A DNA stretch of 64,000 nt from Bacillota bacterium (GTDB taxonomy: Bacteria; Bacillota; Clostridia; Lachnospirales; Lachnospiraceae). Each line of letters starts with the position of its first letter. Position 1 is the stretch's first letter. Below the pieces are notes generated by a model, which was given only the letters and a program-made list of their open reading frames with translations, was not told where the DNA came from and ran no database searches. The DNA lies in NCBI GenBank assembly GCA_023409535.1, contig JAEYGZ010000027.1, positions 1-64,000 of the forward strand, read 5' to 3'. Both the position numbers and the translations under genes were made by a program. Positions 44,766 to 52,636 of the stretch are shown in pieces.

Positions 44766-45248
44766 ATGGTAAAGAATCCTGTATCTTTGGATGCGAAGGC
44801 TACCCATAAATATGATGACATTATTCAGATGGAATATCCCTTGAAAAGCTCCGATAAAATCAAACATTCAAGAATGTCAGTCGAAGACCGGGCGAAGATA
44901 TTTGCTCCTTTTGCGGCTCTCAAAGGTTATGAGGAGGCGATTGCTGCAAAACAAAAAATTGTTGTACCTCGCATAGAATTGTCAGAGGAAGCAAAAGAGG
45001 AGTTGGATTTACAGCTGGGAAGGATTGAACGCCTGCTTATGAAAGGAGAACACCCAATTATTACGGTTGTGTTTTTCAAGGAATACAAAGTGAATATCGA
45101 GGATGGTGGAGAGTATATTCAGTTCACCGGTATGGCTGCCAAATTCAACCGAACCTCACGCATCCTCCAGATCGTAGAAAAAAGACTGCGGTTGGAGGAT
45201 ATCTATAGCATAGAGGGTGAGGATTTGTATAAGCTGGAGGATAAGTGA
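44766..45248 (+). CDS. YolD-like family protein
   Basis: 160 aa. The conserved core is EYPLKSSDKIKHSRMSVEDR followed by AKIFAPFAALKGY, then a domain with ITVVFFKE and an OB-like beta region. YolD proteins regularly accompany UvrX-type Y polymerases and are thought to assist translesion synthesis. Twelve nt after the polymerase stop; GGAGAGAG precedes the ATG. Confidence 0.85.
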   Translation: MVKNPVSLDAKATHKYDDIIQMEYPLKSSDKIKHSRMSVEDRAKIFAPFAALKGYEEAIAAKQKIVVPRIELSEEAKEELDLQLGRIERLLMKGEHPIITVVFFKEYKVNIEDGGEYIQFTGMAAKFNRTSRILQIVEKRLRLEDIYSIEGEDLYKLEDK

Positions 45249-45307
45249 TTAATTACAATTTTGGAATTAACAGCGGCTGGCCTAAGTGAAAACTGTATAG
45301 AACGGAA

Positions 45308-45367
45308 CATCTTCACAATATAACGATATATTGTTAGTAGTCTCTGTTATATGTGAAGGTGAAGATG
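45308..45367 (+). promoter_or_regulatory. Palindrome covering the phosphatase ribosome-binding site
   Basis: CATCTTCAC (45308-45316) pairs with GTGAAGATG (45359-45367), and ATATAAC (45318-45324) with GTTATAT (45346-45352). The right arm contains the AAGGTGAAG site for the next gene. Confidence 0.4.
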
Positions 45368-45368
45368 C

Positions 45369-45917
45369 TTGAACAGTTCTTTATATCATTTATTACAAGC
45401 CGGCGGATTTATACTATATGTCAGGCACGGAGAGGCTACTGTGGGAGCTGATCATTCGGACTTAGTATTTAGGAACTGCAATATGCAAAGAAATCTTTCT
45501 GAACTGGGAAGAATACAGGCAATTTACTATGGACGAATTCTTCGCAAGCTGCAAATTCCGGTAAGTTATCCGGTCCAAGCAAGTCCATTTTGCAGAACGG
45601 TTGAAACGGCATTCCTGGCCTTTGGAAGATCCAATATTCAAATTGACCCATTTTGGTATCAAGTATCTCAGCTAAGCGGAAATCTAACTGCAGCAGAACA
45701 ACGAAGTGTACTTGCTTCTCTTCAGTCAAGATTGGAGGTCGTACCACCTGAAGGAAGCAATTATATTATAATTGCCCATAATTTCCCGGAAGGAATTGGA
45801 TTGGGGGAAATACCCAATATGGGAACGGTCATTATTAGACCGAAGGGGCAGGGGAATGGTTACGAAGTTGTTGCTAAATTGTCCTTATCAGATATGTTAA
45901 ATTTAGAAGGACATTGA
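45369..45917 (+). CDS. Histidine phosphatase family protein
   Basis: 182 aa. YVRHGEATVG holds the catalytic RHG, PFCRTVETA the second Arg, and IIAHNFPEG the second His, as in the phosphoglycerate-mutase-like superfamily. Read from a TTG at 45369; an ATG at 45365 is out of frame. No signal peptide. Substrate unknown. Weak or regulated translation is possible because the ribosome-binding site lies in a palindrome. Confidence 0.72.
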   Translation: MNSSLYHLLQAGGFILYVRHGEATVGADHSDLVFRNCNMQRNLSELGRIQAIYYGRILRKLQIPVSYPVQASPFCRTVETAFLAFGRSNIQIDPFWYQVSQLSGNLTAAEQRSVLASLQSRLEVVPPEGSNYIIIAHNFPEGIGLGEIPNMGTVIIRPKGQGNGYEVVAKLSLSDMLNLEGH

Positions 45918-46031
45918 TAACGGCAGAACAAAGTCCATAAGGAGCCATTAATTGAAGTATTAATCATTAATATTGACATGCATAGACTGCGGTGGTAATG
46001 TATTAGAAATACCAAAAAATGGAGAATGTTT

Positions 46032-46838
46032 ATGGACATAAATGTAAAAATAATACAGGAACATTATGATAAGGACGTTCAAATGGAGTGGGATAGACTC
46101 GAAAGACATCCATTTGAATTCAGAATAACAACGCATATGATGGATAAATACATAAAACCTGGGGATAGAATTCTTGATATTGGCGGAGGACCAGGGCGTT
46201 ACTCGATTTATTATGCCAATAAAGGCTGTGAGGTTACTCTTATTGACTTATCCTCAGAAAATGTAAAGTTTGCCCTTGAAAAATCCAAAGAAATGAAGAT
46301 CAATATAAAAGCAATTTCCGGAGACGCAAGAGATGCAGATAAATTAGTGAAAGGCAAATTTGACCATATCTTTATAATGGGTCCAATGTATCATTTGCTT
46401 GACGAAGAGGATAGAATTAAAGCAATAAGTTCAGCTTTATCTTTGCTGGAGGATAGAGGGCTGGTATATATTTCGTTCATTTTTATGTTTTCAGGAATGA
46501 TATATGGAATGAAATATATGCCTCAATTACTACTTATGCAGCCTGAGCAGGTTTTTATTGATGCTGTTTTAAAAGATGAATCCTATGGTGGGGATGCTTT
46601 TACTAAGGCTTTTTTTATAAGTAAAAAAGATATAATCCCTTTTTTAGATAAATTTCCTCTTGAAAAGAAGCATCTATTCGGTCAGGAAAGTATTCTTTCC
46701 CCTTGTGAAACAAACATTCTTAATCAGTCTCAGGAAGTAATCGATAAATGGATAGAAGTAGCAGAAAAATTATGTGAAAGAGATGAATTACTGAGCTATT
46801 CGGAACATGTTATGTATATAGGTCAGAAAATCTTATAA
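46032..46838 (+). CDS. Class I SAM-dependent methyltransferase
   Basis: 268 aa. Motif I ILDIGGGPGRYSIYYA, motif II VTLIDLSSENV, post-II ISGDARD and motif IV DHIFIMGPMYHL are clear. The second half, rich in aromatic residues, may bind the substrate. ATG at 46032 preferred over 46026 because of GGAG spacing. No hint of substrate from the neighbours; A+T-rich gene. Confidence 0.85.
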   Translation: MDINVKIIQEHYDKDVQMEWDRLERHPFEFRITTHMMDKYIKPGDRILDIGGGPGRYSIYYANKGCEVTLIDLSSENVKFALEKSKEMKINIKAISGDARDADKLVKGKFDHIFIMGPMYHLLDEEDRIKAISSALSLLEDRGLVYISFIFMFSGMIYGMKYMPQLLLMQPEQVFIDAVLKDESYGGDAFTKAFFISKKDIIPFLDKFPLEKKHLFGQESILSPCETNILNQSQEVIDKWIEVAEKLCERDELLSYSEHVMYIGQKIL

Positions 46839-46862
46839 AATTAATCTATTTATGGAGTATTA

Positions 46863-47010
46863 TAAAAAGCGACAAAAAGCTGAACCGCCCCCAAAAGTTA
46901 GACCAAAAATGATATGTACCCCCTTTGCTGGTTTTGTCTAGTAAAGGGGGTACATATCAAAAATCTGACAAATGGGAGGTCGGTTCAGTTTTTTAGTAAC
47001 TTTTTATCGT
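46863..47010. mobile_element. MITE-like imperfect palindrome (IS3-type ends)
   Basis: About 148 bp with two imperfect arms: ATAAAAAGC...AGCTGAACCG...GATATGTACCCCCTTT on the left and its complement on the right, around a 14-nt centre. The left arm includes TGAACCGCCCCCAAAAGTTA, which resembles ends of IS3-family elements. No transposase is present. As RNA it would fold into one long hairpin and may stop transcription after the methyltransferase. Confidence 0.55.
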
Positions 47011-47322
47011 GTAATTCATAATGCTTTTATGTGCCGACAACACGAAAATCAAACCTGTTATTATAAAGCAAGTTTTATTTCATAAGAGTTATTAAATAAA
47101 CTCCTTCATAGATCGTATAAGCGTTTATTAGTTTTACAAAGTGTTGAATTCCTTATAAAATATTTAAAAATTTATTTACAATCAATCTGTGATATATTTA
47201 CATAGGAATACCCTCACAATAAATCAAAAAATACTGAGAAGAATGAAAGATAATCTTTGTTGACATCGTATTATAAGTGAAAGGGGATGATTACAATAGA
47301 ATATAGTATAACCGGAGAGACA

Positions 47323-47829
47323 ATGGAGCGGGACAGCGCTTACAGTAATTCAGAAATTGAATACATGGTAAAACAATATGGTAATACGGTGTATCGTCTT
47401 GCTTTGATGAAAACGAAGCAAAAGGAAAAGGCTGATGATATCTTTCAGGACGTTTTTGTCAGGCTGATCAGGCTAAGGAATCGATTGGAGGGCGAAGGGC
47501 ATGTGAAGGCCTGGATGATTAAAACAACTTTAGATTGTTGCAAGGATTTATGGAAATCCGCATGGAACAGACATGTAGTATATGAACAGCAGGAGATAGA
47601 AACCTGTGATGAAAAAGCGGAAGTGAGCCATGATATACAGATAATTGTAATGAAGCTGCCGGCCAAATATCGAATCATAGTACACCTGTATTACTACGAA
47701 GAATTTAGCATTAAAGAAATCGGCGGGATGCTGAAAATAAATCAGAATACGGTATCTACCAGATTGGCAAGAGCAAGAAGAATGCTCAAGAAGGAATTTG
47801 AGAATGGAGGGTTTCATTATGAAGTTTAG
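47323..47829 (+). CDS. ECF RNA polymerase sigma factor
   Basis: 168 aa. Region 2 (VKQYGNTVYRLALMKTKQKEKADDIFQDVFVRL) and region 4 (LPAKYRIIVHLYYYEEFSIKEIGGML, then KINQNTVSTRLARARRMLK) are complete. ATG at 47323 has GGAG 5 nt upstream; the frame extends to 47287, where GGGG would overlap the start. It overlaps the following membrane gene by 11 bp, so the pair is coupled, as for sigma/anti-sigma operons. Confidence 0.88.
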   Translation: MERDSAYSNSEIEYMVKQYGNTVYRLALMKTKQKEKADDIFQDVFVRLIRLRNRLEGEGHVKAWMIKTTLDCCKDLWKSAWNRHVVYEQQEIETCDEKAEVSHDIQIIVMKLPAKYRIIVHLYYYEEFSIKEIGGMLKINQNTVSTRLARARRMLKKEFENGGFHYEV

Positions 47830-48586
47830 TCAGGAGTATAGAAATGAAATGGACAATATAACCGTACCGGAAGCCGCGGTGAATAAAGTATATACATATT
47901 TGAATAGTGCGGCAGGTATCAGTAGAAGAAGCTATGGGACAAAATTTTTTAGATCCGCCATTACGTTTGCATGCCTGGCGATATTATTAATTGCGGGCTT
48001 CTGTAACAGATATACAATAAGTGCTTTTGCTGAGGGCATTTTTAGTCAGTTTATTTTTAATATAGACGGAAAAAGGATTGAGATGGGAGAAGTGCATCCG
48101 GTAGAATTTAATATGGATACATTTCTATTAAGTCCCAGTGTTAATTTGTTAAAAGACGATGAAAATAATAGTTCGTATTGGAAGAACTATAATAGTTTAG
48201 AGGAGTTAGAAAACGAGACGGGAATTACTATAATATCAAGTGCCTTATTAGAAAGCGCATCAGATCAGGATAGTTATAATATACATATATTACCTGCCTA
48301 TTATTCCGGACACCTGAATGTTGATTTCATTTATGGCGAATATCATGTTAATGTGGATGGAATGTTTGCTTTAGAGGGCTTCAATCAGGAGTTATGGGGA
48401 TACGGCACGGCAGAGGGTGAGAAGTATAATTCTGTGTATGAAGCGACCAATGGAATAAGGGCATATTTCGTTAAAACTAAGCATGGTAATAAGACTGTTT
48501 TTATGGCGGGTGACATATTATATCAGGTTAATTCGAATGCACCAACAAAAGAGATAAAAAAATTGATAGAGTCCTTAAAATATTAG
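47819..48586 (+). CDS. Putative anti-sigma factor with extracytoplasmic DUF4367-like domain
   Basis: 255 aa. A cytoplasmic N-terminus of about 40 residues, one membrane helix (ITFACLAILLIAGFC), and an outer domain with VDFIYGEYHVNVDG and KTVFMAGDILYQVNSNAPTK, like the DUF4367 domains of clostridial anti-sigma proteins. The ATG at 47819 has GGAGGG and lies in the end of the sigma gene. Signal sensed is unknown. Confidence 0.75.
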   Translation: MKFSQEYRNEMDNITVPEAAVNKVYTYLNSAAGISRRSYGTKFFRSAITFACLAILLIAGFCNRYTISAFAEGIFSQFIFNIDGKRIEMGEVHPVEFNMDTFLLSPSVNLLKDDENNSSYWKNYNSLEELENETGITIISSALLESASDQDSYNIHILPAYYSGHLNVDFIYGEYHVNVDGMFALEGFNQELWGYGTAEGEKYNSVYEATNGIRAYFVKTKHGNKTVFMAGDILYQVNSNAPTKEIKKLIESLKY

Positions 48587-48688
48587 CAGATATGGATTGA
48601 TTAATGAAAATATCCAAAAAAACGTATTGATTACTACGGAACCGCTACTGCACAGGCAGTGCTTAATAACAAAGCTATATAAGGAACA

Positions 48689-48718
48689 GGGAGCGTGGAC
48701 ATCCGCTCCCCGTTTTTT
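48689..48718 (+). terminator. Terminator of the sigma operon
   Basis: GGGAGCG (48689-48695) pairs with CGCTCCC (48704-48710), followed by CG and six T. Confidence 0.75.
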
Positions 48719-48772
48719 ATTTCATATGTATCATAACTGTCTTGTGATAACGCCAATTGGCATACGATATTC

Positions 48773-49186
48773 TTACTTATATATGACTTTTCTCATGCCC
48801 GTACCACAATTTTCATGAGGTATTTTTTTGAAGCCCATCTTCTCATAAAAAATTTCTTTTCCCTTTTCGGATATTAATTGAATACTAGCGCGTCCGGTAG
48901 GTGGAATATGACTGTCTACATATTCTAATATTTCATTTATTATCTTTGTGCCGATCCCTTTTAATTGATATTCGGGCTTTACTACTATGTCTACAACGGT
49001 ATAGTATAGGCCATCTCCTATTAATCTTCCCATACCAATAGCACTATCATTCTCGAATACAACGATATCATAACAACTATTTTCAAGTGCTTGAATTGTT
49101 TGCTCTTTAGAGAAGTTATTCCAACCTACGCTTTCTCTTAATTTATAATAGGTATCATATTCTAAAATGTTTTCTTTATAAACCAT
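48773..49186 (-). CDS. GNAT family N-acetyltransferase
   Basis: 137 aa. Acetyl-CoA motif A is VDIVVKPEYQLKGIGTKII (Q-x-x-G-x-G); motif B ends FYEKMGFKKI. AAGGAGA lies before the ATG. It converges with the sigma operon. Substrate unknown. Confidence 0.88.
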   Translation of the reverse strand: MVYKENILEYDTYYKLRESVGWNNFSKEQTIQALENSCYDIVVFENDSAIGMGRLIGDGLYYTVVDIVVKPEYQLKGIGTKIINEILEYVDSHIPPTGRASIQLISEKGKEIFYEKMGFKKIPHENCGTGMRKVIYK

Positions 49187-49649
49187 GTTTTCTCCTTTTC
49201 TAAAGACAACGATTTCCCTTGAAGGTGAATCTACACAATAAGCGGATTAGAGTCTTTTGATCCCTATTCATCTCCCAGCAAACGCTTCTTATTTTTAATG
49301 GTAAACGTATGCAATCTTAATTATTTACATATTATACCGCGTCGCAATATTCATGCCAAGAAGGTGAATAAAAATTATACAAATATTATTAATAAAATAA
49401 TTTGTTTTTCTGTTTCTACCATTTTTATTTTCTATAGGGACAACATTCATTGATTTATTTAGGCCAACCAATTTCAGCACCAAGAGAATGACAAGATTTT
49501 CACTCCATTTTTTGCTTTTACGACAAGGCAGAGTGAAATCATTGATTAAAAAGTGAAAATAATTGCCAAACAAAATGACAACAATGGCTAGGATTAGTCA
49601 TGCTGTAAAATTGTATAATGTTGTTAAATCAAAAAGGAAGGGTGATTAA
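49187..49649. other. Intergenic region, no gene seen
   Basis: 463 bp, A+T-rich. The only notable element is a TATAAT at 49614-49619, a possible -10 for the MATE gene without a good -35. The 82-codon minus frame at 49325-49573 has no ribosome-binding site or family likeness. Confidence 0.4.
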
Positions 49650-51017
49650 ATGGCAAGAGATTTTACAACTGGCAATCCGACAAAACAGCTAACCATGTTC
49701 GCAATGCCGCTAGTTGTATCTATGGTACTACAAAATTTATATAATGTTGCTGATATGATTGTTGTGGGGCGTTTTGTAGGTGATGATGCCCTGGCGGCTG
49801 TTGGCACGACAGGAAGTCTGTCAATGCTTATACTTATGCTCATTCAGGGTGCAACTATGGGGATGAGTGTGGTAATGTCGCAGTTTTACGGGGCGAAGGA
49901 CGAAACAAGGGTAAAGAAAATTGTGGTGACTTCATTCTATCTAATAACCGTGCTTGCAGTCATTTTTGGTACGATTGGCGCATTGTTGTCACGACAGCTA
50001 TTGCAGCTTATACAGGTGCCGGATAATATTTTGAATGATGCAACTACATATTTACGAATTATTTTTATTGGGAGCATTACGGCAGCAATGTACAATATGG
50101 CGTCGCAAATATCACGTGCAGTAGGCGACTCGGTAACACCGATGATCATGTTAATCATATCGAGTATTCTGAACGTAGGGTTTAACATACTGTTTGTGAC
50201 AGTATTTGATTTAGCTGTTGCGGGTGTTGCATATGGCACAATTATCGCTCAGCTAATTGCGGCTGTAGTGTGCATCATTCACATATGGAGAAAGATGCCG
50301 ATGATTCACCCGACACGAGATACGATAAAACCGGATATTGATATAATTAAAATGGTAATGAAGATCGGCATACCGTCCGCACTCCAAAGTTCAACGCTGG
50401 CAATCGGACAAATTGCAGTACAGACAATTATCAATGGCTTTGGCTCCACTGTAATTGCAGCATTTACCGCAGCTACTAAAATCGAGGCACTTGTTTCGTA
50501 TCCTCCTGGGGGATTTACGGGCGCGATGCAGGTTTTTGCAGGGCAGAATGTTGGGGCAGGCAATTTCAAACGAGTTAAGCAAGGATTTAAGGATACGTTA
50601 ATTATTATTTTGGGTTATTCGATAGTGTCTGCTACCGTAATGATAGTTTTCGCAAGACAGCTTATGTCACTTTTTACCACCTCGCAGGGTGAAATGCTTG
50701 ATATTGGACAAGAGTATCTCATTATAGCAGCAATCGGGACGGTATTCTGCGGGCTTTTACAGCTTACTAAAAGTACGCTCAATGGTGCGGGAGATGCAGC
50801 ATCGGGTGTATGGATCAGTGTACTGGAACTTTTGGGAAGAATTGTAGGCGCGATGATTCTTGCAAAATACGTTGGATATATCGGAGCGTTTATAGGTGGC
50901 CCTATCGGATGGCTCATAGGCTCTGCGTTTGGAACCATCCGCTATTTAAGTGGTGCTTGGAAGAAAAAACGACTGGTAATAACGGATGTGCCGATTAACT
51001 CTGAGGAGATAGCATAG
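49650..51017 (+). CDS. MATE family multidrug/metabolite exporter
   Basis: 455 aa, twelve membrane helices, Na+ or H+ coupled. Both halves begin with the MATE pattern (PLVVSMVLQNLYNVADMIVVG; GIPSALQSSTLAIGQIAVQ). GGAAGGG precedes the ATG. It is followed 45 nt later, with no terminator, by the C-glycoside deglycosidase beta subunit gene, so they may share a transcript; export of a liberated aglycone is a speculation. Confidence 0.93.
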   Translation: MARDFTTGNPTKQLTMFAMPLVVSMVLQNLYNVADMIVVGRFVGDDALAAVGTTGSLSMLILMLIQGATMGMSVVMSQFYGAKDETRVKKIVVTSFYLITVLAVIFGTIGALLSRQLLQLIQVPDNILNDATTYLRIIFIGSITAAMYNMASQISRAVGDSVTPMIMLIISSILNVGFNILFVTVFDLAVAGVAYGTIIAQLIAAVVCIIHIWRKMPMIHPTRDTIKPDIDIIKMVMKIGIPSALQSSTLAIGQIAVQTIINGFGSTVIAAFTAATKIEALVSYPPGGFTGAMQVFAGQNVGAGNFKRVKQGFKDTLIIILGYSIVSATVMIVFARQLMSLFTTSQGEMLDIGQEYLIIAAIGTVFCGLLQLTKSTLNGAGDAASGVWISVLELLGRIVGAMILAKYVGYIGAFIGGPIGWLIGSAFGTIRYLSGAWKKKRLVITDVPINSEEIA

Positions 51018-51062
51018 CCGATTTGTTACAAAATAATTATTTATTTGAAAGGAGTATGGATT

Positions 51063-51512
51063 ATGTTCGATAGGTTCTTATTAAAGGAAGACAGCTTAAA
51101 AAACGTAGAAATGGACGGACATGTTATTGGGTTTAAGTTTCAAACCCGCATAGCCGAATACCGCGGCTGTTTTCTAAGTCTCCACAACGGTTATTACATT
51201 AATGTTGACGGCGTGGAGTATCCGCGTGAAGCGCAAAAGTTTGAGATTAACGGGAATGCACCGCGTGATTTTGAGGAGATTAAGAAGGCGTGTTTTGAAC
51301 ACTGGGACTATGACGATTTCGCAACTGTGTATGTAGAGTGTCCGGGAGGACTGTCAAAGGGTATGCACCGTTTGGGTATGATGCAGAGTGTGTTTACGCA
51401 ATATGGCTGGATGCCGCATGATGAGGAATGGATTCGTAATCCACCCCGTCCTGGTGCCGGTGCAGGCGGTAAACAGGACGCTGTTTACTACTTTGACATG
51501 GAAATAAAGTAA
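51063..51512 (+). CDS. C-glycoside deglycosidase beta subunit (DUF6379-like), pair 1
   Basis: 149 aa, all-beta. AYRG-like core: GFKFQTRIAEYRGCFLSLHN, YYINVDGVEYP, FEEIKKACFEHWDYDD and a Met/Gly-rich loop near the C-terminus. The size, beta pattern (VDGVEYP, then E-rich turn, then WDYDD) and adjacency to a TIM barrel match the small subunits DgpB/DfgB/CarB of C-C bond-cleaving deglycosidases, which carry DUF6379. Start at 51063, 8 nt after AAAGGAG. The alpha subunit gene begins 14 nt downstream. Assignment rests on memory of these families. Confidence 0.75.
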   Translation: MFDRFLLKEDSLKNVEMDGHVIGFKFQTRIAEYRGCFLSLHNGYYINVDGVEYPREAQKFEINGNAPRDFEEIKKACFEHWDYDDFATVYVECPGGLSKGMHRLGMMQSVFTQYGWMPHDEEWIRNPPRPGAGAGGKQDAVYYFDMEIK

Positions 51513-51526
51513 GGGAGGCGAATAAT

Positions 51527-52561
51527 ATGGCAATTAAAAGAGGAGTTTCATTTTACAGCTATCAGCAAGCGCAGTTTTTCGGCGAGATGGACTATCATGA
51601 TATGTGCCGCGAGCTTCGTGAAACACTGGGCTGTGACGGAGTTGAAATTATAAACGAGGCAACGGTGCCTCAATATCCTTTCCCATCACGTGAGTTTTTA
51701 GCAGACTGGCACAATACTATGGCGCGCTACGATCTTACTCCCGTAGCGCTTGACGGCTTTCTTGACACGCTTCGTTTCCGGGATCATGTCATGAATAAAA
51801 AGGAAGCCGGAGAACTGGTTAAGCTTGACCTTCAATTGGCGGCAGACATGGGCTTCAAGCATATTCGTACAATGACGGGGCTTCCTGCCGAGGTTATGGA
51901 GCGGGCTCTTGATACAGCAGTAAAGTTGGATGTCAAGATAGCGTGGGAAATTCATAGCCCGATCCCCATAAGACCGGACCCCGGCATTACGGGGCTATAC
52001 TGTGAAAGCCCCGGCACCGCTGTCTATGACACGGTTGAATTTATAAAAAAGACCGGTACCAAGCATGTCGGTTTTGTCCCGGATATGGGCATCTTCATGA
52101 AGGGACCGTATCTTGATTCGGTGGAAGCAGCGATCCGACACATGAAGGACAGAACCCTTGCAGCGAATATAGAGGCGATGAGGAAGGAGATCCCCCTGGC
52201 TGACCTCGGTGATGCAGTCGAAAAGAAATATCCCGGTAAACTCACACCGCAGGAGAAACGTGCCTTTGCTTGGACGACAGTCGCACAGCCGGAAGATCTT
52301 GAACTGATTCTTCCCTATATTTGCAGTTTCCATGGTAAGGTTCATGATATGGTTGAGGTCGCACCCGGTGTTTATGATGACCCATCAACGATGAATGCGG
52401 AAGTTATCCAGGTATTAAAGAAAAATAACTGGGACGGCTATATCTGCACCGAATATGAAGGACAGCGTTCACGGCAGGATTTGGACAGAGCGCACCTGGC
52501 CAAAGAAGTTGAGCAGGTTCGCCGTCACCATCAGATGCTTAAACGTCTGATCGGCGAATAA
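51527..52561 (+). CDS. C-glycoside deglycosidase alpha subunit (TIM barrel), pair 1
   Basis: 344 aa, xylose-isomerase-like TIM barrel. The expected metal ligands are visible: Glu141 in AWEIHSP (with His143 as candidate base), Asp186 in FVPDMGIF, His269 in SFHGKVHDM and Glu309 in YICTEYEGQR. This set matches the alpha subunits DgpC/DfgA/CarC, which cleave the C-C bond of 3-oxo-C-glycosides by beta-elimination; ordinary sugar-phosphate isomerase is the fallback. GGGAGG precedes the ATG. The convergent AraC gene is separated by a bidirectional terminator. Confidence 0.78.
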   Translation: MAIKRGVSFYSYQQAQFFGEMDYHDMCRELRETLGCDGVEIINEATVPQYPFPSREFLADWHNTMARYDLTPVALDGFLDTLRFRDHVMNKKEAGELVKLDLQLAADMGFKHIRTMTGLPAEVMERALDTAVKLDVKIAWEIHSPIPIRPDPGITGLYCESPGTAVYDTVEFIKKTGTKHVGFVPDMGIFMKGPYLDSVEAAIRHMKDRTLAANIEAMRKEIPLADLGDAVEKKYPGKLTPQEKRAFAWTTVAQPEDLELILPYICSFHGKVHDMVEVAPGVYDDPSTMNAEVIQVLKKNNWDGYICTEYEGQRSRQDLDRAHLAKEVEQVRRHHQMLKRLIGE

Positions 52562-52568
52562 AGAACAT

Positions 52569-52605
52569 AAAATTCCCCGTCGTTTAAAAATCGGCGGGGA
52601 ATTTA
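52569..52605. terminator. Bidirectional terminator between alpha 1 and the AraC gene
   Basis: AAATTCCCCG (52570-52579) pairs with CGGGGAATTT (52595-52604), with extra CG pairs inside, and A/T runs on both sides. Confidence 0.7.
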
Positions 52606-52636
52606 TAATAGAAAACTCTTATGTTGAATATTAGGA

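Noticed and set aside
46863..47010. Intact insertion sequence
   Set aside because: No transposase frame in or next to the palindrome.
48597..48818. 73-codon frame after the anti-sigma gene
   Set aside because: It reads through a clear terminator (48689-48718) and overlaps the GNAT gene end.
49325..49573. 82-codon minus frame upstream of the MATE gene
   Set aside because: No initiation signal and low-complexity hydrophobic composition from A+T-rich DNA.
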